From an uncultured Clostridia bacterium (lineage in GTDB: Bacteria; Bacillota; Clostridia; Peptostreptococcales; Anaerovoracaceae), in the NCBI GenBank assembly GCA_934281605.1, contig CAKQXD010000002.1:1-64000 (forward strand): DNA of 64,000 nt, given 5' to 3'. Shown piece after piece: positions 42,090 through 51,436 of this stretch; positions within the stretch are counted from its first letter, which is position 1; each line of letters begins with the position of its first letter. A program made the position numbers and the translations under genes. The notes beneath the pieces were generated by a model. That model had not been told where the DNA came from. It made no database searches and saw only the letters and a program-made list of their open reading frames with translations.

Positions 42090-42431
42090 TCACCTCTTTT
42101 GAAACAGTTTCGCTTTCTGCAAAGCGCGCTTCATCGATTTTCCCACGTCAAAGGCTTTCTGACCGTTTATGGTATTCCGAGCAATAAAAATCAGATCATA
42201 TCCTTCCCTGATCTCGCCCTTCAAAATACGGTAGTTTTCCTTCATGAGCCTTCTGGCCCTGTTTCTCTCTACACTGTTTCCTACTTTTTTGCTTGCTAAA
42301 AATGCCGTCCTGTTATAAGAAAGATCGTTCTTCCTGTAAAAAAACACAATATATCTTTCACCTATAGATCTGCCTCTGCGGTAAATCGCGGTAAAATCAT
42401 CTTTTCTTCTCAGTACTTCTTTTTTTAGCAT
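42090..42431 (-). CDS. rnpA: ribonuclease P protein component
   Basis: Protein subunit of RNase P, which matures tRNA 5' ends. The 113 residues contain the family signature VGNSVERNRARRLMKE and a typical N-terminus (LRRKDDFTAIYRRG). It lies between rpmH and yidD. A hairpin with a T run (42464-42487) between rpmH and rnpA probably lowers rnpA expression relative to rpmH. Confidence 0.95.
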   Translation of the reverse strand: MLKKEVLRRKDDFTAIYRRGRSIGERYIVFFYRKNDLSYNRTAFLASKKVGNSVERNRARRLMKENYRILKGEIREGYDLIFIARNTINGQKAFDVGKSMKRALQKAKLFQKR

Positions 42432-42463
42432 AATCTCCCTAAATTATCCGTCTTGAAACAAAA

Positions 42464-42487
42464 AGACCACAAAGTGCGGTCTCTATG
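42464..42487 (-). terminator. attenuating hairpin between rpmH and rnpA
   Basis: Minus strand AGACCGCACTTTGTGGTCT followed by TTTTG; the stem begins at the rpmH stop. Confidence 0.6.
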
Positions 42488-42617
42488 CGGATAAAACTTT
42501 TCTACCTCTTTGTCTTCTTCTCTTTAAAACATTTCTGCCATTCTTAGTTCTCATTCTCTTGCGGAAGCCATGTTCCTTCTTTCTCTGTCTTGTTTTCGGC
42601 TGATATGTCATTTTCAT
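42483..42617 (-). CDS. rpmH: 50S ribosomal protein bL34
   Basis: A 44-residue ribosomal protein with the near-invariant sequence TYQPKTRQRKKEHGFRKRM followed by a NGRNVLKRRRQRGRK segment. An AAAGGAGG lies upstream of the ATG. Leftmost-transcribed gene next to oriC, with a consensus promoter at 42692-42720. Confidence 0.97.
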   Translation of the reverse strand: MKMTYQPKTRQRKKEHGFRKRMRTKNGRNVLKRRRQRGRKVLSA

Positions 42618-42691
42618 AGACCGATTCCTCCTTTACTAAATTTAAGTGAACTTGTGCAACTCTGAATTTCAACTTGCACATATGCTTAACT

Positions 42692-42720
42692 ATTATACCG
42701 TTGAAAAAAGGACATGTCAA
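42692..42720 (-). promoter_or_regulatory. promoter of rpmH
   Basis: TTGACA (42720-42715), 17 nt, TATAAT (42697-42692) on the minus strand: a perfect consensus. Confidence 0.88.
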
Positions 42721-42776
42721 ACCTTTTTCCTCGGAAACGCCGTGAAATCGCATCAAAAAGCCTCTCAGAGGGTGTT

Positions 42777-42906
42777 TGTGGACAGGCCTGTGAAAACTTT
42801 GCACAATTTTATCCACAACCAGTGGATAACTTGACGAGATTTATAATTTTTCAACATTTCAAAATTCCCTATTGCCTGTGGATAACTATGTTTGTTATTA
42901 TATAAT
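42777..42906 (+). other. oriC, upstream DnaA-box cluster and dnaA promoter
   Basis: DnaA boxes: TTATCCACA at 42809-42817, inverted boxes at 42821-42829 (TTATCCACT) and 42877-42885 (TTATCCACA), and a weaker TGTGGACA at 42777. A TATAAT at 42901-42906 is the likely dnaA -10. The box at 42877 overlaps its -35 position, which suggests autoregulation by DnaA. Confidence 0.9.
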
Positions 42907-42932
42907 CACTTTTTAAGAAAAGGTGTTATGCA

Positions 42933-44369
42933 ATGCGAAAAAAAATCGAAGAAAAAAAATGGAGAGATATTCTCGCCGACATCAGTGAAAACGTTACGGA
43001 AGTCAGCTACCGTTCCTGGTTCACTCCCCTCGTTCCTATGGAAATAGACGAGGATGCAGCCGTGATCTACTTCGCCACGTCAAAGAAGCAGATCATGGAA
43101 GTGCTGGAAATGCGCTATATTCCAGTGTTTGAGCGTGCGGTTGAGTCTGTTTACCACAGAAAATACAAGGTCGTGGTAAAAAACAAAACGGAAGCGGAGA
43201 TCCAGCAGCAGCTGAACATGGGAACGACCCAGATTCCTTCTGCTAATAATACGCCTTCCCCGCGCCCTGCAGAAAAACCGCAGATCAGCACGCAAAAACC
43301 GAAGGCAGCGTCTTTGCAGGAAGGAAACGAGTTAAAAGAAGAATACTTCCTTAATCCACAGTATAATTTTGACAATTTCATCGTTGGGGAAAACAACAAG
43401 TACGCCCACGCAGTAGCCTACGCCGTTGCCGAATCGCCGGCCACCACCTACAACCCGCTGTTTATCTACGGCGGATCCGGTCTTGGTAAGACCCACCTGA
43501 TGCATGCCATCGGTCACTACATACTGGAACACAATCCAGACATGAACGTGCTCTACGTTTCTTCAGAAATGTTTACATCTGAGCTGATCAAAGCGCTGGG
43601 AGAACGCGGCATGATGACTCGTTTTAAACAGAAATACAGAAGTGTCGATGTACTTCTGATCGACGATATTCAGTTTCTGGAAGGGAAAGATTCCACACAG
43701 ACGGAGTTTTTCCACACCTTTAACGAGCTCCACGATTCCGGCAAGCAGATCGTTATTTCCAGCGACCGCCACCCCAGCAAGCTGCGGGAACTGGACGACC
43801 GGCTCCGTTCCCGGTTTCAGTGGAATATCGTAGCCGACGTACAGCCGCCGGACTATGAGACCCGTGTAGCCATCCTGCGTAAGAAAGCGGAACTGGAACA
43901 GGTGGAAATCGACAATGACTTTCTGGAAGTCATCGATCTGATCGCAGAAAAAGTCAAGTTCAACATCCGTGAACTGGAGAGCGCTCTTACCCGTATCATC
44001 AGTTATTCCAAGCTGTTCGAGGCACACATCGATGTGAAATACGCCAGAAAGAATCTTAACGATATCTTTTCCACACGCGATTTCAATATCAACTGCGAGA
44101 CCATCAAAAAAGCCGTCTGCAAAAAGTACGGCATCAAGCTGGCGGACATCGAATCTTCCAAGCGCAAGCGGGAGTTTTCCCATCCGCGGCAGATCGCCAT
44201 GTACCTTTGCAGAGAAATGACCGACAGCTCCCTGCCTAAAATCGGCGAATACTTCGGCGGACGCGATCACACCACGGTCCTCCATGCTTACGATAAAATC
44301 GCCTCGGAAATCAAGAATAACGAAGTCCTGGCAGACGAAATACGCCAATTGAAAAAAGACATCGAATAA
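42933..44369 (+). CDS. dnaA: chromosomal replication initiator protein DnaA
   Basis: AAA+ initiator that binds DnaA boxes and melts oriC. Domain I is at the N-terminus (WRDILADISENVTEVSYRSWF), with a variable linker about residues 85-130. The AAA+ domain has Walker A GGSGLGKTHLMHAIG, Walker B VLLIDDIQF and the arginine-finger region. The C-terminal HTH signature is GRDHTTVLHAYDKI. The length (478) is normal. The spacer before the ATG carries AAAAGGTG as ribosome binding site. It is flanked on both sides by DnaA-box clusters, so oriC is bipartite as in B. subtilis. Confidence 0.97.
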   Translation: MRKKIEEKKWRDILADISENVTEVSYRSWFTPLVPMEIDEDAAVIYFATSKKQIMEVLEMRYIPVFERAVESVYHRKYKVVVKNKTEAEIQQQLNMGTTQIPSANNTPSPRPAEKPQISTQKPKAASLQEGNELKEEYFLNPQYNFDNFIVGENNKYAHAVAYAVAESPATTYNPLFIYGGSGLGKTHLMHAIGHYILEHNPDMNVLYVSSEMFTSELIKALGERGMMTRFKQKYRSVDVLLIDDIQFLEGKDSTQTEFFHTFNELHDSGKQIVISSDRHPSKLRELDDRLRSRFQWNIVADVQPPDYETRVAILRKKAELEQVEIDNDFLEVIDLIAEKVKFNIRELESALTRIISYSKLFEAHIDVKYARKNLNDIFSTRDFNINCETIKKAVCKKYGIKLADIESSKRKREFSHPRQIAMYLCREMTDSSLPKIGEYFGGRDHTTVLHAYDKIASEIKNNEVLADEIRQLKKDIE

Positions 44370-44374
44370 TTTGT

Positions 44375-44523
44375 TTATCCACAATTGCTGTGGTCAAAAA
44401 AAACAAGTTATCAACAAACTTCTAAGAACAAAAAAACAAGTGTTTGCAAAGAGTTTAAGGGTTATCCACAGTTTACACAGCCCCTACTACTATTACTACT
44501 ATAAATATATATAAATATAATAA
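44375..44523 (+). other. oriC, unwinding region with DnaA boxes and DnaA-trios
   Basis: DnaA boxes TTATCCACA at 44375-44383 and 44462-44470 and TTATCAACA at 44408-44416. A short GC stretch (CCCC) follows, then the triplet array CTACTACTATTACTACTA (44484-44501), then an AT-rich tract. On the complementary strand the triplets read 3'-GAT repeats, the DnaA-trio arrangement on which DnaA opens the duplex in B. subtilis. Confidence 0.88.
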
Positions 44524-44565
44524 GGCTTCGCCGGCTTCTTTTACTCCGGCAGTCTGGAGGAAATT

Positions 44566-45681
44566 ATGAAAATCACATGCAACCAACAAATCTTATCGAA
44601 AACATTAAACACTGTTTCTAAAGCTGTCTCCACAAGAACCACCCTTCCCGTATTAAAAGGGATCCTGCTGGAGGCAAAAGCGGACGGCAGCCTGACCCTG
44701 ACCGCATCAGATCTTGAGATCAGCATCCAGAAAACCATTCAGGTCAACGTAGAAGAGCCCGGCTCCGCTGTCGTTGTTTCCAAATTATTCGGAGACATCA
44801 TCCGCAAGCTGCCTAACGAAGAGATTTTATTAGAACAGGCAGAAGACGGAAGCATTCTCATCAAAACCAATTCTTCGGAGTTCACGGTAGTCAGCCTGCC
44901 GGTAGACGAGTTCCCGAAAGTAAGCGATCAGGAAGAAGAAAGGGATCATCTCGTATTTGATGCGGAAATCTTCAAGGATATGGTAAAGAAGACGTCGTTC
45001 GCAGCCAGCTTAGATGAATCAAAGGGCGTTCTTGTAGGAGTGCTGACGGAAATCCATCCGGAAAGCGTATCCATGGTTGCGCTGGACGGCTATCGTCTGG
45101 CTATTTCCACTGAAAAAATGACGAGTGCCGAAGACAATCATTTCATCATTTCTGCAAAGATCATAAATGAGATCAGCAAGATCATCGCTGAAGACGGCGA
45201 TGCGGAGGATGTTGAGATCTATCTTGGAAAGAAAAAAGCGACGTTCCGCATCGGTACGACGGAAGTCGTGCTGCGTCTGATGGAAGGCGAATATATCAAA
45301 TACCGGGATATCATGCCGACTCAGAGCACGACAGATATCGTTATCGGCAGAGCTATTTTACAGGAAAGCATCGAGCGAGCTTCCCTGCTGGCCAGAGAAG
45401 GTAAGAACAACCTTATCAAAATGACTATCAAAAACAACCTGCTGACCATCACGTCCCGGTCGGAGGAAGGTAACGTAAGAGAAGAAATCATCATGGAGAA
45501 AGAAGGCGAAGATCTGGAGATCGGATTCAACTCCAAGTTCGTCATCGATGTGCTCAAGGTCATCGACGACGATGAGATCGTCATGCACTTCCTGACGGGA
45601 ACTTCTCCTTGTATGGTAAAACCGGTCAGCGGCGACGCCTATGAGTATCTGATCCTGCCGGTAAGAATTCCAACTATGTAA
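44566..45681 (+). CDS. dnaN: DNA polymerase III beta sliding clamp
   Basis: Ring-shaped processivity factor of DNA polymerase III. The 371 residues start MKITCNQQILSKTLNTVSKA and end LPVRIPTM, both typical. A GGAGG precedes the ATG. It lies directly downstream of the oriC unwinding region and is followed 4 nt later by recF. Confidence 0.96.
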   Translation: MKITCNQQILSKTLNTVSKAVSTRTTLPVLKGILLEAKADGSLTLTASDLEISIQKTIQVNVEEPGSAVVVSKLFGDIIRKLPNEEILLEQAEDGSILIKTNSSEFTVVSLPVDEFPKVSDQEEERDHLVFDAEIFKDMVKKTSFAASLDESKGVLVGVLTEIHPESVSMVALDGYRLAISTEKMTSAEDNHFIISAKIINEISKIIAEDGDAEDVEIYLGKKKATFRIGTTEVVLRLMEGEYIKYRDIMPTQSTTDIVIGRAILQESIERASLLAREGKNNLIKMTIKNNLLTITSRSEEGNVREEIIMEKEGEDLEIGFNSKFVIDVLKVIDDDEIVMHFLTGTSPCMVKPVSGDAYEYLILPVRIPTM

Positions 45682-45685
45682 GAAT

Positions 45686-46783
45686 ATGTATATCAAAGAG
45701 ATTGCATTAAAAGATTTTCGTAATTATAAGGAACTGCACGCATCCTTTCATCCGAGGGTGAATATTTTCCTGGGAAAAAACGCCCAGGGAAAGACCAACC
45801 TGCTGGAAGGCATCTATTTGAATGCCATGGCCAGGTCTTTTAAAACGACCAGAGACAAGGATCTGATACGATTCGGAGAAGAATTCTGCAGGATCCACAC
45901 CATATCGGAAGCTTATGATGAAGAGCTTGAAACGGAGATCCTGGTAACGAAAGCCGGAAAAAAGAGCATCAAAATCGATGGTGTAAAGGCTTCGAAGACC
46001 TCGCAGCTTCTGGAGCGGATCTATATCGTCATCTTTTCGCCGGAGGATCTGAAAATCGTCAAGGATGAGCCGGAAAAGCGGCGCAGATTCATCGACCGGG
46101 AGCTTTGCCAGATCAAACCCGGATATTACAGCGACTTGAGCGACTATAAAAAAGTGCTGAAACAGCGGAACATGTATCTGAAAGAGCGGGAGATCGATCC
46201 TGCTGTTTTGGGTATCTGGGATTACGAACTGGCCAGGTACGGCAGCCGGATCATCAGGCGCCGGGAGGAATTTATCAAGCGGATCAGCGAGATCAGCAGC
46301 GATATCCACGATCGCATATCCGGTGGGCTGGAAAATCTGACGATCCACTACGAGGCCAACGTGGCCTACTCCGGGCCGGATTCCACGGAAGCGGAGTTCT
46401 ATAAGATCCTGGAACATTCGCGAGACGACGATATCCGAAACCGCACCACAGGTCACGGACCACACAAGGACGATCTGAAAATCGAGGCCAACAGTATTGA
46501 TCTCAGGAAATTCGGTTCCCAGGGACAGCAGCGGACGGCCGCTCTTTCCTTGAAGCTTTCGGAAATACGCCTCATCGAAGCCGAAACGGGAGAAAAACCC
46601 ATCCTGCTGCTGGACGATGTGTTATCGGAACTGGATAACGAAAGGCAGAGCTATCTTATCAGCTCTCTGGGAGAAAATCAGATGTTTATTACCACTGCTG
46701 ATATTTCCGGTAAAGTCATACGTTCCATGCCGGAAGGAAAGGTGTTTCAAATACAGCAGGGAACCATAGAATCAGAAATTTAA
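45686..46783 (+). CDS. recF: DNA replication and repair protein RecF
   Basis: SMC-like ATPase that helps load RecA at gaps. Walker A is in FLGKNAQGKTNLLEGIY, the ABC signature region is SQGQQRTAALSLKL, and Walker B is ILLLDDVLSELD. The length (365) is normal. No S4-like yaaA gene lies between dnaN and recF. The gene ends at a terminator before gyrB. Confidence 0.95.
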   Translation: MYIKEIALKDFRNYKELHASFHPRVNIFLGKNAQGKTNLLEGIYLNAMARSFKTTRDKDLIRFGEEFCRIHTISEAYDEELETEILVTKAGKKSIKIDGVKASKTSQLLERIYIVIFSPEDLKIVKDEPEKRRRFIDRELCQIKPGYYSDLSDYKKVLKQRNMYLKEREIDPAVLGIWDYELARYGSRIIRRREEFIKRISEISSDIHDRISGGLENLTIHYEANVAYSGPDSTEAEFYKILEHSRDDDIRNRTTGHGPHKDDLKIEANSIDLRKFGSQGQQRTAALSLKLSEIRLIEAETGEKPILLLDDVLSELDNERQSYLISSLGENQMFITTADISGKVIRSMPEGKVFQIQQGTIESEI

Positions 46784-46814
46784 AGTGTAACTCATACGAA
46801 AATATGCTTTTTGA

Positions 46815-46845
46815 TAGGAAAAATCGTCGATTACGGCGATTTTTT
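46815..46845 (+). terminator. terminator after recF
   Basis: AAAAATCG ... CGATTTTTT with a 10-nt loop. Confidence 0.75.
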
Positions 46846-46884
46846 AGGAATCTGTCGAGAATTCAGTCCAAAACTCACAAAAAC

Positions 46885-46913
46885 TTGTGCAAATAAAAAA
46901 ATCATGCTACAAT
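46885..46913 (+). promoter_or_regulatory. promoter of gyrB
   Basis: TTGTGC (46885-46890), 17 nt, TACAAT (46908-46913), 30 nt before the gyrB start. Confidence 0.7.
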
Positions 46914-46943
46914 AAAGGTTGCTTATGTGAAAGGAGAATTGGA

Positions 46944-48860
46944 ATGGCGAAAGACGAAAAGCTCCAGCAGTACGGTGCGGAGCAGATACAGGTATTAGAA
47001 GGTCTTGAAGCTGTAAGAAAAAGACCCGGTATGTACATCGGAAGTACAGGTTCCAGGGGTCTTCACCATCTGGTGTATGAAGTGGTAGACAACAGTATCG
47101 ACGAAGCGCTGGCTGGATTTTGCAGCACGATTCACGTAACGATACACAAGGATAATTCCATTACTGTAGAAGACGACGGAAGAGGTATGCCGGTAGACAC
47201 TCATCCGAAACTTGGAATACCGGCAGTAGAAGTAATTCACACCGTTCTGCACGCTGGAGGTAAATTCGGCGGAGGAGGATACAAGGTATCCGGCGGACTT
47301 CACGGGGTAGGTGCATCTGTCGTAAATGCCCTTTCCACTCATATGGAAGTAGAAGTCAAGAGAAACGGCAAGATCTATAAACAGGAATATGAGAAAGGCA
47401 AGACCGTTACTCCGCTGACGGAGATCGGGACGTCAAAACATACGGGATCCAAGAGTACATTCTGGCCGGATCCTGAAATTTTTGATGAAACGGAATACGA
47501 TTTTGAAACGCTGGAACGCCGCCTGCGGGAGATGGCTTTCCTCAACAAGGGAATCAAGATCACACTGACGGACGAAAGAGCAGGCAAGGAAAAGAACGAA
47601 GAATTCCACTATGAAGGAGGTCTTCGTGAATTTGTCCTGCATCTGAATAAAAACAAAGAGGCACTTCACGAGAATGTGATCTACTTCGAAGTCATGGACA
47701 AGGACAAGGAAGTGGAAGTTGCGATGCAGTACACGGATCGCTATAATGAAATGCTTCTTTCCTATGCGAACAACATCAACACGACGGAGGGCGGTTTCCA
47801 CATGGTGGGATTCAAAACAGCTCTGACCCGTGTGTTCAACGATTATGCCAAGAGAAATAAATTCCTCAAAAACGACGACAGCTTATCCGGGGAAGATATC
47901 CGGGAAGGTCTGACGGCCATCGTTTCCGTCAAGCTGACGGAGCCGCAGTTTGAGGGACAGACGAAGACGAAACTGGGAAACAGTGAAATGAGAGGTTTTG
48001 TAGAGAGCGCGACTTCCGAAAATGTGCTGGCGTTCCTGGAAGAAAATCCGACGCAGGCCAAGATCATTTTAGACAAGTGTATGCGTGCGGCGAGAGCCAG
48101 AGAAGCAGCCAGAAAAGCGAGAGAACTGACGAGAAGAAAGAGCGTTTTAGACGGCGTTTCCATGCCGGGTAAACTGGCAGACTGCTCCGAAAAAGACCCG
48201 AGCCTTTCGGAAATCTTCCTGGTCGAGGGGGACTCCGCCGGCGGCAGTGCCAAGCAGGGCCGAGATCGTCTGCGCCAGGCGGTACTTCCGCTTCGAGGCA
48301 AGATCTTAAACGTTGAAAAAGCAAGGCTCGACCGTATCTTGAATTCGGACGAGATCAAGAATATGATCACGGCATTCGGCTGCAATATCGGAGCTGACTT
48401 TGACGAGTCCAAGCTGCGGTATCATAAGATCATCATTATGACAGATGCCGACGTGGACGGAGCGCATATCCGGACACTGCTGCTGACATTCTTCTATCGC
48501 TACATGACGCCGCTTATCGAGAAGGGTTATGTTTATGCTGCACAGCCGCCGCTTTTCCAGGTAAAGAAAGGCAAGGAAGTGTACTACACCTACTCCGATA
48601 AAGAGCAGGAAAAGCTGATGAAGGAACTGGCGGACAAGCCTGGCAAGGCTGATATCCAGCGGTACAAAGGTCTGGGTGAAATGGACTTCCACCAGCTGTG
48701 GGAGACCACCATGGATTACAACACCAGAACTCTGGTGCAGATCACGCTGGACGATGCGACGGCAGCCGACGAGATCTTTACGACACTGATGGGCGACAAG
48801 GTGCAGCCGAGAAGAAAATTCATCGAAGAAAATGCTGCGCTGGCAACGCTGGATGTATAG
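46944..48860 (+). CDS. gyrB: DNA gyrase subunit B
   Basis: ATPase subunit of the enzyme that introduces negative supercoils. The GHKL ATPase domain begins VRKRPGMYIGSTGSRGLHHLVYE; the TOPRIM domain has EGDSAGGSAKQGRDR and DADVDGAHIR; the C-terminus ends with RYKGLGEMDFHQLWETTM. The ATG at 46944 has AAAGGAG; a 19-codon in-frame extension upstream has no homology. It is paired with gyrA 19 nt downstream. Confidence 0.97.
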   Translation: MAKDEKLQQYGAEQIQVLEGLEAVRKRPGMYIGSTGSRGLHHLVYEVVDNSIDEALAGFCSTIHVTIHKDNSITVEDDGRGMPVDTHPKLGIPAVEVIHTVLHAGGKFGGGGYKVSGGLHGVGASVVNALSTHMEVEVKRNGKIYKQEYEKGKTVTPLTEIGTSKHTGSKSTFWPDPEIFDETEYDFETLERRLREMAFLNKGIKITLTDERAGKEKNEEFHYEGGLREFVLHLNKNKEALHENVIYFEVMDKDKEVEVAMQYTDRYNEMLLSYANNINTTEGGFHMVGFKTALTRVFNDYAKRNKFLKNDDSLSGEDIREGLTAIVSVKLTEPQFEGQTKTKLGNSEMRGFVESATSENVLAFLEENPTQAKIILDKCMRAARAREAARKARELTRRKSVLDGVSMPGKLADCSEKDPSLSEIFLVEGDSAGGSAKQGRDRLRQAVLPLRGKILNVEKARLDRILNSDEIKNMITAFGCNIGADFDESKLRYHKIIIMTDADVDGAHIRTLLLTFFYRYMTPLIEKGYVYAAQPPLFQVKKGKEVYYTYSDKEQEKLMKELADKPGKADIQRYKGLGEMDFHQLWETTMDYNTRTLVQITLDDATAADEIFTTLMGDKVQPRRKFIEENAALATLDV

Positions 48861-48879
48861 ATGGGAGGAGTTTGAATAG

Positions 48880-51411
48880 ATGAGTAACCTGATTGAAGAT
48901 CAGAAAATGATACAGCATGAGATCCATGACGAAATGAAGAACTCCTACATCGATTACGCCATGAGTGTAATCGTCGGAAGAGCCCTTCCTGACGTTCGTG
49001 ACGGACTCAAGCCGGTACACAGAAGAATCCTTTACGGAATGAGCGGTCTGGGGGTAACACCGGACAAGCCGTTCAAGAAATCGGCGCGTATCGTCGGTGA
49101 AGTAATGGGTAAATATCACCCGCACGGTGACAGCTCCATTTACGACGCCATGGTACGTCTGGCACAGGATTTCTCGACGCGTTACATGCTGGTTGACGGC
49201 CACGGAAACTTCGGTTCGGTGGACGGCGACGGCGCAGCTGCAATGCGTTATACAGAAGCGAGAATGTCTCCGTTCTCACTGGAGATGATCCGCGATATCG
49301 ATAAAGACACCGTTGATTTCATGCCTAATTTCGACGAAGAAGAAAAGGAACCGGTAGTTCTGCCTGCCAGATTCCCGAATCTTCTTGTAAACGGCAGCAA
49401 CGGTATCGCAGTCGGAATGGCTACTTCCATTCCGCCGCACAACTTAGGGGAAGTCATCGACGCTACGGTCAAGATGATCGATGACGAAAACTGTACGGTA
49501 GACGACCTGATCGACATCGTGCAGGGACCGGACTTTCCTACCGGCGCACAGATCCTGGGCAAAAAGGGAGCGAGAGAAGCTTACCGGACAGGCCAGGGCA
49601 AGGTTTTAGTGCGCGCGGTCGCCAGCATCGAAGAGACGGAACGCGGCAAATCTCAGATCATCATCACGGAGATCCCGTTCCAGGTAAACAAGGCCAGACT
49701 GCTGGAGAAGATCGGCGAACTGGTCAAGGACAAGAGAATCGAAGGCATCAGCGCTATTCGTGATGAATCCAACCGGAACGGCATGCGTATCGTCATCGAG
49801 CTGAAACGCGACGCCAACCCGCGGATCACGCTGAACCGCCTTTACAAGCATACACAGCTGCAGGAAAACTACAGCATGATCATGATCGCGCTGGTGGACG
49901 GGCAGCCGAGACTGCTGAATCTGTACCAGATCCTGGAGGAATATTTAAAGCACCAGAAGGAAGTCGTTACGAGAAGAACGATTTTCGATCTGAAAAAAGC
50001 GGAAGCAAGAGCTCATATCTTAGAGGGATTGCGGATCGCGCTGGACAACATCGATGAGATCATCAAGATCATCCGTTCCAGCTATAACGATGCAAAGGGC
50101 AAGCTGATGGAACGCTTCGGTCTTTCGGAGATCCAGGCGCAGGCGATCTTAGATATGCGTCTTGCCAGACTGCAGGGTTTGGAACGTGAAAAAATCGAAA
50201 GCGAATACGAAGAACTTTGCAAGAGAATCGCTTACTATAAAGAATTGCTCGCTGATGAAAAGAAGCTGATGGGAGTTGTAAAGGACGAGCTTCTGGAAAT
50301 CAAAGAAAAATGGGGCGATGAAAGAAGAACCAAGATCACGGCAGCAGCAGATGAGATGGATGATGCAGATCTGATCGAAGAAAAGCAGGTTGCCATTACC
50401 CTCACCCATCTGGGTTATCTGAAGCGTGTTTCTGCTGACACTTACAAGACGCAGAAGCGCGGCGGCAAGGGAATCACAGGACTGACGACGCGGGAAAACG
50501 ACTTCGTGACAAACCTGATCATGACGTCTACTCACGATAATCTGATGTTCTTTACCAATACGGGAAAAGCGCATAAGATCAAGGCTTACGAGATTCCGGA
50601 GGCGACGAGAACAGCTAAAGGAACTCCGGCGATCAACTTCCTGAATCTGATGCAGCGTGAGCGGATCACCACGGTTATTCCGTTTAAGGAATTCTGCGAT
50701 GACGAATACCTGATCGCAGTGACCAAGAACGGTACTATCAAGAAAACTGCCATGTCCCAGTTTGACACCAACAGAAAGACAGGCCTGATCGCCATCAATC
50801 TGAAGGATGGAGACGAGCTGGTTGCCATCAAGCAGACGACCGGTAACGATAAAGTAATTATCATTACCAAGAACGGCAAGTGCATCAGCTTCTCTGAAGA
50901 CGATGTACGGCCGATGGGCAGAATCGCCGGCGGTGTAAGAGCTATCAAGCTGGAGGACGACGATGAAGTCGTATCCATGGAGCTGGTACAGCCGGATGAA
51001 GAGCTGCTGGTAGTGACTACCAACGGCTACGGCAAGCGGACTCCTGTCAAGGAATACAAGGTACAGGCAAGAGGCGGCAAGGGACTGCTGACTTACGACA
51101 AGAGCAAGTTCAAGAAGACAGGTCCTCTTGTAGGTGCTATCGTTGTCGATGATGATGATGAAGTGCTGCTGATCAATTCAGAAGGCACTATCATCCGCAT
51201 CAAAGCAAGCGAAGTTTCCAAGCTGGGAAGAGCTACTCAGGGCGTCAAGATCATGAGGACTGACGAGGATACCAATATCATTTCCATCGCTAAAGTGATC
51301 AATGAAGAAGACGCAGAGGATGCTAAAATAGCACTGGAAAAGAAGGCCAAAGAAAAAGCAAAAAAAGTAAAAGAAGATGACGGATCCGAACAGACGACTT
51401 TGGATCTCTAA
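48880..51411 (+). CDS. gyrA: DNA gyrase subunit A
   Basis: Breakage-reunion subunit of gyrase. The catalytic Tyr lies in AAAMRYTEARMSP. The quinolone-resistance region reads HPHGDSSIYDAMVRLAQDF, with Ser at the first hot spot and Tyr, not Asp/Glu, not far downstream. The C-terminal beta-pinwheel carries the GyrA box (QRGGKG) that distinguishes it from ParC. It has 843 residues including a Lys/Glu-rich tail. Confidence 0.97.
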   Translation: MSNLIEDQKMIQHEIHDEMKNSYIDYAMSVIVGRALPDVRDGLKPVHRRILYGMSGLGVTPDKPFKKSARIVGEVMGKYHPHGDSSIYDAMVRLAQDFSTRYMLVDGHGNFGSVDGDGAAAMRYTEARMSPFSLEMIRDIDKDTVDFMPNFDEEEKEPVVLPARFPNLLVNGSNGIAVGMATSIPPHNLGEVIDATVKMIDDENCTVDDLIDIVQGPDFPTGAQILGKKGAREAYRTGQGKVLVRAVASIEETERGKSQIIITEIPFQVNKARLLEKIGELVKDKRIEGISAIRDESNRNGMRIVIELKRDANPRITLNRLYKHTQLQENYSMIMIALVDGQPRLLNLYQILEEYLKHQKEVVTRRTIFDLKKAEARAHILEGLRIALDNIDEIIKIIRSSYNDAKGKLMERFGLSEIQAQAILDMRLARLQGLEREKIESEYEELCKRIAYYKELLADEKKLMGVVKDELLEIKEKWGDERRTKITAAADEMDDADLIEEKQVAITLTHLGYLKRVSADTYKTQKRGGKGITGLTTRENDFVTNLIMTSTHDNLMFFTNTGKAHKIKAYEIPEATRTAKGTPAINFLNLMQRERITTVIPFKEFCDDEYLIAVTKNGTIKKTAMSQFDTNRKTGLIAINLKDGDELVAIKQTTGNDKVIIITKNGKCISFSEDDVRPMGRIAGGVRAIKLEDDDEVVSMELVQPDEELLVVTTNGYGKRTPVKEYKVQARGGKGLLTYDKSKFKKTGPLVGAIVVDDDDEVLLINSEGTIIRIKASEVSKLGRATQGVKIMRTDEDTNIISIAKVINEEDAEDAKIALEKKAKEKAKKVKEDDGSEQTTLDL

Positions 51412-51436
51412 AAAATAATAAAAAGAGGAAGAAAGC

